Shown here one piece after another: positions 21,661-32,159 of a stretch of DNA of 64,000 nt. The notes under the pieces are model-generated. The model was given only the letters and a program-made list of their open reading frames with translations. It made no database searches and was not told the origin of the DNA. Each line of letters begins with the position of its first letter. Position 1 is the stretch's first letter. The position numbers were made by a program, and so were the translations under genes. Source of the stretch: Anthoceros angustus (Eukaryota > Streptophyta > Anthocerotopsida > Anthocerotales > Anthocerotaceae); contig MU008164.1 of the NCBI GenBank assembly GCA_010909165.1, forward strand, positions 1,674,001 to 1,738,000, written 5' to 3'.

Positions 21661-22960
21661 ACACTCTGCCCAAAATTCCTTAGCCCAGAATATACTCGAA
21701 CCATCCCTGAGAATTCAAGATGTTTGCTCAAGCTCTCCCATTCACCAGAGATTTTTGGGCCGAAGCCGTCTCTACAGGCCTGCTACATTAAGAACCGACT
21801 CCGTTCCAAAGATCTCCCTCCAAACACTCCTTATGAGCGCTGGCATGGCATCACACCAGGTGTATCTCATCTTCGCATCTTCGGAAATATTGCCATATTT
21901 CATACAACATCCGTAAGAAATGGGACGACGAGGCTCGGAAGCTTACCTTCATCCGCTATTCAGATGTGAAAGGGTACAAGCTCGTCGACCTCTCTATACA
22001 TGAAGTTGTTTATTCACGCAGTGTCCGGTTTTATGATCAGGGCTTGTTCTCCTCTACCATCCCACCCCCGGACCTGCCCAACGACACCGACTCTTTTTAC
22101 CTTCCTCTTGATCTTGAAGGGGCCGAGTATCTATCCATGCACCTGCACCTGCCCCTGCACTAGATACTCAAGATCAAGCGGTTCATGCACCTGCACCTGC
22201 ACCCAACACTCAAGCTCACGCAGATCCTCCTCTAGATCCACCTCCTGGCCCTATCCCTCCTAGCAGTCGTAGGTCCACCAGGATTCGCAGGCCCCCATCT
22301 TCGTTAGAAGCCTACCATTAACCCTCCAGTTCACACTCCTCGGCCACCCAGGCTGACCATCAGACGTTCCTGATGGAAACTTCAGGCGTTCCTCGGCCAC
22401 CTAGGCCTCTGTATGCTGGCCTCCCTCGAGATTACCCCTACTATATCTGTATGCTGGCCTCCCTTGAGTGTGGTCTCTGCACGAGATTACCCCTACTGTA
22501 TCTGTATCTCAACCTATTGCCACATCTCAAACATACCAGAAGCCCTCAATTTCCCACAAGCAGCAGAGTAGCAAGTAGCCATAGACTCGGAATATAAATC
22601 TCTCCTGACAATAAAACATGGGAACTCACCACTCTACCACCTGGTAGGAAAGCCATCACCTGTAAATGGACTTTCAAGCTCAAACTTCACCTCGATGGCT
22701 CTGTAGCAAGGTACAAGACTCGGCTGGTAGCACGAGGCTTCAACCAAGTACCAGGTTTTGATTACCAGGCCGACAACCTCGACAGCCCGGTGGTGAAGGC
22801 CACCTCTATTCGGATAATCATGTCATTCGCAGCTCAACACGGGCTCACCATGCATCAGATGGATGTGCGGACTGCATTCCTCAGCGGCCAGCTGCACGAA
22901 ACCATATACTTGCATCAGCCAGAAGGATTCGTCATCCATAAGGACTTGGTCTGTAAGTTG

Positions 22961-22994
22961 CTCAAAACACTCTACGGTAGTAGAGTGTTTTGAG
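22961..22994. repeat. Perfect inverted repeat, 15-bp arms, 4-nt loop
   Basis: CTCAAAACACTCTAC, loop GGTA, then its exact reverse complement. It lies inside copia reverse-transcriptase sequence, where one arm is the normal coding sequence and the other a copy. Confidence 0.95.
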
Positions 22995-23068
22995 TAGTCC
23001 GCTAAAGCCCGAAATGACTGCATCCATGATTTCTTACTTTCATGCGGCTTTAAATTCAGCAGCGACTT

Positions 23069-23108
23069 TCAGCAGGAAAAGGCACAAATTTGTGCCTTTT
23101 CCTGCTGA
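23069..23108. repeat. Perfect 40-bp palindrome
   Basis: TCAGCAGGAAAAGGCACAAA is followed at once by its exact reverse complement. It is the second foldback within 110 bp of the same copia remnant. Confidence 0.95.
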
Positions 23109-23639
23109 CGGAAATGTGTATATGCTGCAAGAGGGCAACAGCAAGGTGTTAGTAGATCTATATGTGGACACTAATTTCTTGTTCGGAAATGACCCATTGC
23201 TCATAGACAAGGTGAAGCATCTTCCATCTAATCAGTTTGATATGGCCCATGTCGGGCCTTTGCGCTTCGCCCTAGGGATCCAGTTCCTCACCAACTCTGC
23301 GGCAAATGATCACTCCATCTTCATACATCAGCAGCACTATGTGCACCAGTTATTGGAACGATTTAACCTATCAGAAGCAAGACCATGTGCCACCCCTGTG
23401 GCCTCCAGTGACAAGATACGAATGTCTGCTTTCTGTTGGCCATGATCAAACTGCTGGAGCATTTGCTTCAAGGTGGAATAGAATTAAATCGAAACGGTGC
23501 CATCAACCTCATGTTGGTAGAGGACAGCCTTTTTCTGACCAAACCGCTTCCTAAGGAGAAAAACAGTTTAGGAAAAGCAATCAATCACATAGACGGCTCA
23601 CGTCTAAGTAGCCATAGCCGCAGCCTCGAGCAGGCGCAC

Positions 23640-23860
23640 AGTACCGGCATCGGAACCGAAAGTCTGCCGGCATGGCGGCAAACAGGACCTGGGCGGCCCC
23701 CTGCACCTCCGAGGTCTGGCTGATGAGCGCGGTCAAGGCCAGGGTCGGAAGGATCCCCCTGTTGTTCTGGAAGTGCAGGAGGTCCCAGGGAAACACGAAC
23801 AGGTCGCCTGCAATCAGCGTCTCCCGGAACAAGGTTTCAGCTTGACTTGTGCTCTTCACT
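23640..23860 (-). pseudogene. Germin-like protein fragment
   Basis: The minus strand reads TLIAGDLFVFPWDLLHFQNN, LALTALISQTSEVQGAAQ and VLFAAMPADF, the second half of a germin-like cupin (usually GDVFVFPxGLxHFQxN...SQNPGVQ...LF). Germins are apoplastic Mn-binding proteins. The N-terminal half is absent. Confidence 0.7.
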
Positions 23861-23959
23861 CGTTGTCGACCTGAGCAGAGTCGTGGATTCCATCGCGAGG
23901 CTCAAGATTTACGTTTAGCTCCAGCCCCCAGGTATGTATGTACATAGAATGTGCAGAGA

Positions 23960-24175
23960 TGAGTAATGCCGAAGATTCATGTCCACCAGGTAAGTGCCCA
24001 CAAGCATGTTTTTTGTGGGTCCTTGTGTTTGGCACAATCACTTGCACATGCCACCAGCAGGCAAGAAAAGCTAACGTTGCAAACCTGCTTTATTAGTCCA
24101 TGCAGTGCCGCTTGGCGGTCAAGCATCCCACATTTTGCATCCATTACCACCAGGCAAAATATTGCCAATCCCTAC
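23960..24175 (-). pseudogene. PPR fragment
   Basis: Minus-strand MDAKCGMLDRQAALHGL, VSFSCLLVACAS and HKDPQKTCL are parts of the PPR module that recurs at 28.8 and 30.9 kb. Both ends are truncated. Confidence 0.5.
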
Positions 24176-24607
24176 GAGTAGCTATATTATCCACGAGATA
24201 TGTCTCGTTGGAGGATCAGGGGCCAGCTGATGCCCCCACCCTTAAGTCAGGAGGGCATTGAAGCAACACGGGAGTTCGGCCCCACCTTCGAGTTATCCGG
24301 GCTTCCGTCCGGCAGTTGAGTGCACACATATTAACAATGTCTAAAAAGGATCTCTGCCGGGTGCAGTATGTTGTCAAGGGTGAGAGGAGGGGGCCGCTAT
24401 CTTCCACCACAATTGTCTGATGGGAGGAGGCGTACCTAGTCCCTTCGGAAAGCCCCCGTGTGGAAGACCATGGTTATCTTCCAAGAATTTAAGAGAAAAA
24501 ATAAAAATTAGCCAAGAGAAAAGGGAAAACGGTCTACATGTTTTTGGGCAGAACACAGGGTGGTCATTCGGACTCCGCGACCCAGCCAGATCGGACTGGC
24601 TGATTCT
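24176..24607. other. No gene recognised
   Basis: Only short frames. I found no similarity to the repeated modules of the window and no strong repeat. Confidence 0.35.
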
Positions 24608-26083
24608 TTATTTTTTCTCACGGTCGACCCTTACAACTGCCACCAGAGGTGTCTCACTCGGAGTGTTCAACAGGCCAAACGCCAGAGCTAGCTTCTCAGC
24701 ATGCCCACAAAGCCGCGCAAAAGTAACATGGTTAGCCAGAATTAAGCCCTCCTGTTCCATCCGTTCATGCAGAACAAGCGCCTCTTGCCCGAGCCCTTGC
24801 TGTGCATACCCAGCTAACATGGCAATCTATGTCACCACATTCTTCGTGTTCATGCTGTCAAAAACCTGGCGTGCGTCTTTCAGTTCACCACATTTAGCAT
24901 ACCCGGCAATACATTCTTCGTGTTCATGCTGTCAAAAACCTGGCGTGCGTCTTTCAGTTCACCACATTTAGCATACCCGGCAATACATTCTTCGTGTTCA
25001 TGCTGTCAAAAACCTGGCGTGCCTCTTTCAGTTCACCACATTTAGAATACCCGGCAATCAGCCCCGTCCAGGTCACCACATCCTCTGAGGCCATGCTGTC
25101 AAAAACCTAGCGTGCATTTTCAGTTCGCCACATTTGGCATACGTGCCCACCAGACTGTTGCCAACAAACAAGTTAGTAGGAATGCCACTCTCCACCACAT
25201 CGCAGTGCAGTTTTCTGCCAGATTCCAAGTCAGCGGCAAATGCACAAGTCTGAAGGGTAGCAACAAGGACGTGCTCATTCGCCTCCACTCCTGACCTACG
25301 CATCTCATGGTACAGTTGTATGGCCTCATTAGGTTTCCCGTGCTTAGCATGGGCAGAGATTATGGAAAACCACATGAAGACATTTGGTCTGGCGACCCTG
25401 GTGAATACATCCATGGCCTTCTGCAGCCTACCTCCACATGCATACATGCGCAAGATATGGTTCCCCAAGTATGCACTTGACTCGTCGCCCCACAACCAAA
25501 TCCTTCTTAGCTGTACACAGTTTTAGCACACTGTAAAACAGGGACAGAGAAATAGCAGGGTCTGTCTGCACCAGAGATTCCAGGGCTCCATAGGCCTCAG
25601 AAAGCTGCCCCTGCTGACATAGCATGCTCACGGTTGCAGCCGTTACGACTCCCATTTCCGATCCTCCACGCCTGCCAGGTTCAGGGTTATCTGGAGAGCT
25701 CGACTCGAAAAGAGAGGCACCATGGTCCATATGCATATCCAAGGAATCGAGCTGCTCATCAACCCAAGCTGGCTTAAACATGTTGTCTAACCACAGCACC
25801 TCACCGAACCCCTTACGCCGGAAGTCAGGCGAAGGAAAGCTCTTCTTGTTTCCTCTATTGTCCCACCACATGCTAGGGTCCAGAAAAATTGTTGCCACAA
25901 GTGCTCCTGCTCCTGGCGACGACGATCGCTGTAAAACCCGTCCCAACCCTCACATTTTGTCGGTAGAGGAAGTGCTGGGCTCCTTACACTCCTGCTCCTG
26001 GAGGCTTTGTTTGCCAGGGGTTCACCCCTTACAGTGGGGTGAGCGGGAGCTCCTAGTAGAATCCCTGTACACACAGGCATCAT
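24608..26083 (-). pseudogene. PPR protein with N-terminal PDF (OSB-type) motif, disrupted
   Basis: Reading from 26083 down: a probable transit region (GAPAHPTVRGEPLANKASRS), LWQQFF, then after a frame change near 25893 LDPSMWWDNRGNKKSFPSPD, FRRKGFGEVLWLD and PAWVDEQLDSLD. These carry the WWDNR...K...PDF...GE.LWL...WV...L pattern of the PDF motif of organellar single-strand-DNA-binding (OSB) proteins. About 40 residues later PPR repeats start (MLCQQGQLSEAYGALESLVQ; FYSVLKLCTAKKDLVVGRR), change frame near 25470, and continue (NHILRMYACGGRLQKAMDVF; SIISAHAKHGKPNEAIQLYH; LVATLQTCAFAADLESGRKL). A 74-bp tandem triplication and a last piece (LAGYAQQGLGQEALVLHERM) follow. The breaks are single-base, so the loss looks recent, or they may be sequence errors. 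Confidence 0.7.
24839..25062. repeat. 74-bp tandem triplication inside the PPR pseudogene
   Basis: Three direct copies starting ATTCTTCGTGTTCATGCTGT at 24839, 24913 and 24987, nearly identical. Each encodes, on the minus strand, one AGYAKCGELKDARQVFDSMN-type PPR piece. As 74 is not a multiple of three, each copy shifts the frame. Confidence 0.9.
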
Positions 26084-26089
26084 ATATTT

Positions 26090-27860
26090 ACGTCGACATG
26101 CCTGCCTCTATTGGCCAATATTCCTGTTGGAATCTTGAAGCACGACTTCCACCAATAGCTGCAGCTGGAGAGTGCCGGCCATTCACTGCATCTGCAAAAT
26201 AGAAGGAAAGTGGTGAGTGCTAATTCTGTGCTGGTCATGTTCTCAACCAGAAAAACTTCAAACCTTTTGCAGGAAACGATTAGCAGCCTTCTGGACACTT
26301 TCCTTCTGGACACTTTCGGTACTTCTCTCCGGTCTGAGGTTGTACCCATTCAACTCATCTGCGATCTCGCGCTGGAGGCTACACACGGAGGAAGCCAGCG
26401 CGCCCAGGTAAACTGGATACGTGCTTGAATACACACACTTGACAGAGTTGAACATGGACAATTGTCAAACAGCGAAATCATTTGGTCGGAAAAGACGGTA
26501 GGAATGGCTCCAGAATAAGTTACTCTTACCTTTGGAAATGAGACTCCATGCACTGTCGAGAATCTTTTGTCTCACCAAGTGCGTTCACAAACCCTCTTCA
26601 CGGAGCGGAGTCAGTAAAAATAGTGAAGTAGATGTATCACCTAACAAGGTTGTTCAATGTACTTCACCGTTGCTACTATCTTCGGTCATTGAAAGAGCTG
26701 CCAGCGCTGGAGTCTGGCCTGGAAGCTGACTTTCATGACTACCCAGAATCCTGAGAGTCCAGATTGAGGTGGAAGAAAGCAGGCACTTCACCGTCATTGT
26801 TTTTGTGTGCAGAGAGGCATACAAACTGTAAGCATGTACATCTCCAAGGATAATAGGTGGGACGCCACGGTCCTGACTCAATCACTCTGGTTTCCGTCGA
26901 AATGCGATCAAACGATTACCCTCAAACGACTGCCCTCTGTCCGCCACAGATATAAGTTTCCTTTCCAGCTCCTAAAGCCCAAAATCGGCCAACTTGTGCC
27001 CGTGGTGGCCATGTCCAAGGCACAAAAGTCTCCCTCGCCATGCAAAGATAACTCTTGGCACCGAATCCTTATCTTCGTCAGGACCTTGCTACTTCCCATC
27101 CCAAATAACTCGGCCACTTTTTGAGACACTGGATATTCCTCAGGTTGGTCCATTTTCCTTCGCACAGTTCAACGTTGCACAGAAAACAGATCGGAGGCCA
27201 GTCGTTTGTTCGTATTAAGACGTCTCTGGGTGAATCAGGGCCGTGGCTTTCCAGTTACTATCCTTGGACCTGTAGATGCTTACAGTTCATTTACCTTCCG
27301 CATACAGAACAGAACAACGACTTGTGAACGACTGGTGAAGCGCCGGCTTTGTTCCGCCTCAAGCTCGAATCTCAAGGATTTTGGGTAATCATAAGAGTCA
27401 CCTTTAATGCCAAACAGCTCTTTGAATGTTAACTCTTCCCTACTGCCTTCTCGCAATCGTCATCCTCCTCATCATAAGCTCGAGAATCATCCTCTTCCTC
27501 TGCCGTCGAGTACCTCTCCTCATCCTCCTCCTTTTCTTCCTCCGCTTCCGCTTCCTCTTCCTCATCATCCTTCTCCTCCTCCTCCTGCTCCCCTTCCTCT
27601 TCCTCCTCCTCATCATCCTCCTTCTCCTCCCTCTCCTCCTTCTCCTCCTTCTCCCCCTCCTCCCCTTCCTCTTCCTCCTCCTCATCATCCTCCTCCTCCT
27701 CTTCGTCGTCCTCCTCTTCCTCATCAAACTTCCTCATCAGATTGCTCCACAAACGAGGCTTCATCTTGACGCTGTGTGGATTCAAAGGTTCCGCCAACCG
27801 ACCATACACAAGACTTGCAGCTGGAAATGGGGTTTCTCGATCCATGTTTCGCGCAGTTGA
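26090..27860 (-). pseudogene. F-box/kelch-family copy with the F-box deleted
   Basis: Minus strand from 27845: MDRETPFPAASLVYGRLAEP, NPHSVKMKPRLWSNL, and then directly a long Glu/Asp run (27.45-27.73 kb). In intact-order copies WSNL is followed by the F-box (LPQECLDTVLAR). Further down: GSSKVLTKIRIRCQEL, ILGFRSWKGNLYLWRTEG, and the 3' end module shared with 55.9 and 60.8 kb (TTGCAGGAAACGATT near 26267). Stops separate the pieces. Confidence 0.65.
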
Positions 27861-28500
27861 AGGAGCTCGTACGTTTGTGGTGAATCATTGGTTGGTCCTC
27901 CCAGCCTCCGCGCGAGAAGACTGCCCCACAAAGGACGACCCCTCGGTCGACCCTCCTCAGCAGCCAGGTCAGTCCAATGAAGTTCCCAGTCCTCCTCATC
28001 CCTGGCGGCTCAGTCTGAGAAGTTCCAGTTCCGGCGGGAATGACAGAATCACAGCCATTTCAAACCCTTGTGTGACTGCGATTTCTATGGCAGAACTGGC
28101 CAGCCAATACCTAGAACGTTTTTCTTTTATTAGTGAATATATAGGTATACGCTCCCGTATGCATGCTCTGTCTAACGCCATGTTCGACACTTTCACCAGA
28201 AAGGGTGTGGTGACATAGGCGGCACTAGTGCTGGCTGGGTATGCACAGCGAGGGCTCAGCCAATAGAGCAAGAGGGCCTGATTGTGGCTGACCATGTTAC
28301 TTTAGCTTGCATGCATTCTGAAGGCCTGTGCAAGCACTGGCGCCTCACAGAAAGGCAGGGGCAGCTGCACTTCCAAATTGTGGAAGGGGACAGCTATAAT
28401 GTGACATTTTAATGGGCAACAGTACTGAACTGCAAGATGCACGCCGGGTGTTTGACAGTTGGGCCTCTCAAGGAATGTGGTGCCATGTACTTCCTTGACA
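27720..28500. repeat. Segmental duplication, copy 1 (partner 29215-29995)
   Basis: About 780 bp recurs at an offset of 1495 bp with almost no change: the 158-codon frames at 27742 and 29237 differ by one residue. The block joins the start of an F-box copy (minus) to PPR pieces (plus: MFDTFTRKGVVT, LAGYAQRGLSQ). A more diverged third copy lies at 62.93-63.78 kb. Confidence 0.92.
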
Positions 28501-28560
28501 GCTGGGTACGCACAGAAAGGCAGGGGCAGCTGCCTGCCCTCTGTCCGCCACAGATATAAG
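28150..28560 (+). pseudogene. PPR fragments (plus strand)
   Basis: NAMFDTFTRKGVVT followed by LAGYAQRGLSQ, LKACASTGA and further PPR-like sequence in broken frames. The same series stands at 29645-30140 and 63420-63960. Confidence 0.55.
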
Positions 28561-28599
28561 TTTCCTTTCCAGCTTTCCACGGTGACATCTTCAGAGGTG

Positions 28600-28955
28600 A
28601 GGAGATGAAGGAATCGACGTGGCTGCCTGTCAAAAGCTGGAAGATTCTACGGGATGCTTTTCTCCAAAATGTCCATACAGATCAAGCCTCTTCATCAACG
28701 TCAACAGAGCCCTTGCTTACATTACATGCCCAGATATCAGCAGTACATTCCATGTACCCCACCTCTTTGAGTCCGTGAATGACCTAGCGTGCATCTTCCA
28801 CTTCGCCACATTTATTTGTTTGGACTCCATTTTCATGCCCACCAGGAGTCCTAAAACTATTTGCATGCCCACCAGGCAGCTGCCCACCAAGCATGTCTTT
28901 TGTGTGGCCTCCTTGTGTGCATACACCGTCGGCGTTCCTGCTTGCATCACATAGC
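28600..28955 (-). pseudogene. PPR-associated fragment
   Basis: Minus-strand WKMHARSFTDSK and HKEATQKTCLVGSCLVGM are PPR pieces (KCGEVEDARxVF and LVGSCLVDMY types). The block is repeated with few changes at 30640-31020. Confidence 0.55.
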
Positions 28956-28959
28956 TGGG

Positions 28960-29340
28960 ACAATCGTCATCCTCCTCATCAAACTTCCTCATCATCCTCC
29001 TCCTCTTCGTCGTCCTCCTCATCATCCTCCTCCTCTTCCTCCTCCTCTTCCTCCTCCTCTTCCTCATCATCCTCCTCCTCCTCCTCCTCCCCTTCCTCTT
29101 CCTCCTCCTCATCATCCTCCTTCTCCTCCTCCTCCTTCTCCTCCTTCTCCCCTCCTCCCCTTCCTCTTCCTCCTCCTCATCATCCTCCTCCTCCTCTTCG
29201 TCGTCCTCCTCTTCCTCATCAAACTTCCTCATCAGATTGCTCCACAAACGAGGCTTCATCTTGACGCTGTGTGGATTCAAAGGTTCCGCCAACCGACCAT
29301 ACACAAGACTTGCAGCTGGAAATGGGGTTTCTCGATCCAT
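28960..29340 (-). pseudogene. Second F-box/kelch copy lacking the F-box, with a longer acidic run
   Basis: Starts as the 27.8-kb copy (MDRETPFPAASLVYGRLAEP to KPRLWSNL, then the Glu/Asp run), with the F-box missing at the same point, so the deletion came before the duplication. The acidic tract is 240 bp of CTC/CTT/CAT triplets on the plus strand and then breaks into a PPR piece. Confidence 0.65.
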
Positions 29341-29995
29341 GTTTCGCGCAGTTGAAGGAGCTCGTACGTTTGTGGTGAATCATTGGTTGGTCCTCCCAGC
29401 CTCCGCGCGAGAAGACTGCCCCACAAAGGACGACCCCTCGGTCGACCCTCCTCAGCAGCCAGGTCAGTCCAATGAAGTTCCCAGTCCTCCTCATCCCTGG
29501 CGGCTCAGTCTGAGAAGTTCCGGTTCCGGCGGGAATGACAGAATCACAGCCATTTCAAACCCTTGTGTGACTGCGATTTCTATGGCAGAACTGGCCAGCC
29601 AATACCTAGAACGTTTTTCTTTTATTAGTGAATATATAGGTATACGCTCCCGTATGCATGCTCTGTCTAACGCCATGTTCGACACTTTCACCAGAAAGGG
29701 TGTGGTGACATAGGCGGCACTAGTGCTGGCTGGGTATGCACAGCGAGGGCTCAGCCAATAGAGCAAGAGGGCCTGATTGTGGCTGACCATGTTACTTTAG
29801 CTTGCATGCATTCTGAAGGCCTGTGCAAGCACTGGCGCCTCACAGAAAGGCAGGGGCAGCTGCACTTCCAAATTGTGGAAGGGGACAGCTATAATGTGAC
29901 ATTTTAATGGGCAACAGTACTGAACTGCAAGATGCACGCCGGGTGTTTGACAGTTGGGCCTCTCAAGGAATGTGGTGCCATGTACTTCCTTGACA
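29215..29995. repeat. Segmental duplication, copy 2
   Basis: Nearly identical to 27720-28500. Beyond 29995 the two copies diverge: this one continues with PPR sequence shared with 63.78-64.0 kb (GGGCTCTGTGAAGAGTGCTT). Confidence 0.92.
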
Positions 29996-30200
29996 GCTGG
30001 GTACGCACAGAAAGGGCTCTGTGAAGAGTGCTTGATCTGTGTGCAGCAACAGAGTAGGAGCTCCTGCTTTTGGCTATCGAGGTTCCTTTTGCTTGCCTTC
30101 TCAAGGCGTATGGAAGCACTGGTGCCTTGCAAGATCTGAGGGCAGGCAGCTGTAATCACAGATTGTAACACGAAGGCTGCTGAAAGTGACACGCTGGTGG
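29645..30200 (+). pseudogene. PPR fragments (plus strand), longer copy
   Basis: As at 28150-28560 but extended: LTAGYAQKGLCEECLICVQQ, then FLLLAFSRRMEALVPCKI, in broken frames. Ends near 30.2 kb. Confidence 0.55.
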
Positions 30201-30600
30201 GTATGGCGTAGGTATTCTTGCAACGATCCATATCCCAGAAATCAGAAGGACATGGGATAGAATTGTAGGTTGTAGATTGTAGATGACCTGTAATGGAAAC
30301 ACTCGTTCGCATAGCCGACATACGAAGGACGAAGGGCGGGAGCTTGACGATGTGGACTACTCTTTCAGGTCCCTGCAACTGTGTCCTACTACCCAGGTCC
30401 CAGAGTCAGAGTCCGAAGCTGCCGCTGCTGCTAGTGGCAACAATTTCGTTTTGCTTGCAGATGGACTCGTTCTCGTGGCCAAACCAGTAGAAAAACCCAG
30501 CTTGCATAGTGCAGTTCGGTACAGGTTGCATTCATACGTCTACCAGGTAAGACTAGTGCCCACAAGCATGTCTTTTGTGTGCATACACCGTCGGCGTTCC
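30201..30600. other. Unassigned segment between PPR blocks
   Basis: A plus-strand frame (30283-30480) contains ELDDVDYSFRSLQLCPTTQV and SGNNFVLLADGLVLVAKPVE. It is not interrupted but matches no family I know. It may be an exon of a captured gene. Confidence 0.3.
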
Positions 30601-31500
30601 TGCTTGCATCACATAGGGATAATCGTCATCGTCTTTCCAGCTTTCCACGGTGACATCTTCAGAGGTGAGGAGATGAAGGAATCGACGTGGCTGCCTGTCA
30701 AAAGCTGGAAGATTCTACGGATGCTTTTCTCCAAAATGTCCATACAGATCAAGCCTCTTCATCAACGTCAACAGAGCCCTTGCTTACATTACATGCCCAG
30801 ATATCAGCAGTACATTCCATGTACCCCACCTCTTTTGAGTCCGTGAATGACCTAGCGTGCATCTTCCACTTCGCCACATTTATTTGTTTGGACTCCATTT
30901 TCATGCCCACCAGGAGTCCTAAAACTATTTGCATGCCCACCAGGCAGCTGCCCACCAAGCATGTCTTTTGTGTGGCCTCCTTGTGTGTGCATACACCGTC
31001 GGCGTTCCTGCTTGCATCACATAGCTGGGACAATCGTCATCGTCTTTCCAGCATTTCACGGTGACAGCTTCAGAGGTTAGGAAACGAAGGCATCGATATA
31101 TACGTCGACATGCCTGCCTCTCAGAAGTTGCAACGTTCTACGGGATGCGTTTCTCCATTTGTCCATCCGGATCTTGCAGTTGCAAGAATGCCTCTTCATC
31201 AACATAGCCCTTGCTGACAGTACATGCCCAGCTATCATCCTCAGGACATTCCATGTCCCCACCTCTTTTCAGTTCAAACCGTGAATGACCTAGCGTACGC
31301 GTGCGTCTTCCACTTCGCCACATTTGTCCTCCATGCCCACCAGTGTGACATGGCATTTTCTAGCTGCGCTGGTTTCCAACAATTTTTGCGAGTGCAGATG
31401 CCTGCCCTCTTGCAAGGCACCAGTGCATCCACAGGCCTTGAAAAGGCAAGCAAAAGTAACCTCGGTAGGCTAGCTAAACTAGCCTAGGCGCTCCTACTCC
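30601..31500 (-). pseudogene. PPR pseudogene fragments
   Basis: Repeats of the 28.6-28.95-kb block (30640-31020) and a second related block (31060-31490) that includes the sequence for KCGGQ/DAR- and LKACRSTGALQEGRHLHSQK-type PPR pieces on the minus strand. Frames are broken throughout. Confidence 0.6.
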
Positions 31501-31848
31501 ACTTATGCACACACATCTAGCGGCTACCTCTTCACAGAGCCCTTTCACGCGTGCGTACCCATGAGCTGTCTGGACGTCCATGCAGGCACAACACAGGGCG
31601 CCGATAATGAAGGCAGGATGACACGGAGCAGAACTCCTAGCTAGGCCTTCACAATGTGATATGCCAACAACGGAAAGCGTGAAGGGATTGACTCCAAGTG
31701 TACAGGAGCAGACGGTGTGCACGTACGTGGAGGGAGCCTCTATGTGCAATAGAGGAACATGGTGAAATATTCTTGCTATCAGGAAGCGCCGATGAGGTCA
31801 GAATCAGCTTGTGGGGATACTAGCCCTTGCAAGAGAAGTGGACGCGAG
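31500..31848 (+). pseudogene. ELP2-like fragment, left part, interrupted by the Ty3 element
   Basis: Carries the leader and WD-repeat start seen at 15.3-15.7 and 18.3-18.6 kb (CTTGCTATCAGGAAGCGCC; CTAGCCCTTGCAAGAGAAGTGG). It stops at GCGAG (31844-31848), and its continuation, GTTGTGAACTGGGAAGAGCC, is found after the 3' LTR at 54443. Confidence 0.65.
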
Positions 31849-32059
31849 TGTCACGGATAAGGTTTGATAGCGCTTAGTCTTCCGCAATTAGAGGCTGGAT
31901 AATCCGCTGTTTGCTGAAATCACGGCTAGGCTACCACCACAATATGTGGCATGTACTACGCAAGCCATACAAGCCCGGCTCCCTTACTAGTAGACAGTCT
32001 CTCTTGGTACAAGTGTACTCCCCTACTTGCTCCCTGTTTGCGAAGTCCGGCTCATGACA
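31849..32059 (+). repeat. 5' LTR of the Ty3 element
   Basis: About 211 bp, TGTCACGGATAAGG...GGCTCATGACA, short for a plant Ty3 LTR. Matches the 3' LTR at 54223-54437. A second, error-rich copy (36034-36237) is part of the 4.2-kb duplication. Confidence 0.88.
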
Positions 32060-32061
32060 AC

Positions 32062-32073
32062 TGGTATCAGAGC
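32062..32073 (+). promoter_or_regulatory. Primer-binding site, initiator tRNA-Met
   Basis: TGGTATCAGAGC lies 2 bp after the 5' LTR and is complementary to the 3' end of plant initiator tRNA-Met. In the duplicated copy (about 36239) the same site reads CGGTATCGAGC. Confidence 0.9.
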
Positions 32074-32159
32074 CCGGTCGATCGGTGCAATCGATCATGG
32101 CCTTGGGCTTAGGGTAGGAATGTTCTAACGCGTTTATTGTGTGTCATTAGAAGGTCCGC

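Larger units (their letters stand above)
21661..23600 (+). mobile_element. Degraded Ty1/copia retrotransposon (integrase end, RT, connection)
   Basis: Plus-strand pieces in shifting frames: late integrase (YIKNRLRSKDLPPNTPYERW, FGNIAIFHT, KGYKLVDLSIHEVVYSRSVR), a Pro-rich linker with APAPAP runs, reverse transcriptase from NKTWELTTLPPGRKAITCKW through RLVARGFNQVPGFDY, SIRIIMSFAAQHGLTMHQMD and LHQPEGFVIHKDLVCKLLKT, and then LVDLYVDTNFLFGNDPLLID. Stops and shifts are frequent. It is on the opposite strand to the neighbouring copia fragment, so these are two separate elements. Two perfect palindromes (22961-22994, 23069-23108) break the RT. Confidence 0.8.

Noticed and set aside
20600-23600. One continuous copia element
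   Set aside because: The RNase H part is on the minus strand and the integrase/RT part on the plus strand, so two truncated elements meet here.
27407-27769. Pro/Ser-rich and Leu-rich plus-strand frames over the CTC/CTT triplet tract
   Set aside because: These are the complement of the Glu/Asp run of the F-box family. Any frame through such triplets stays open.
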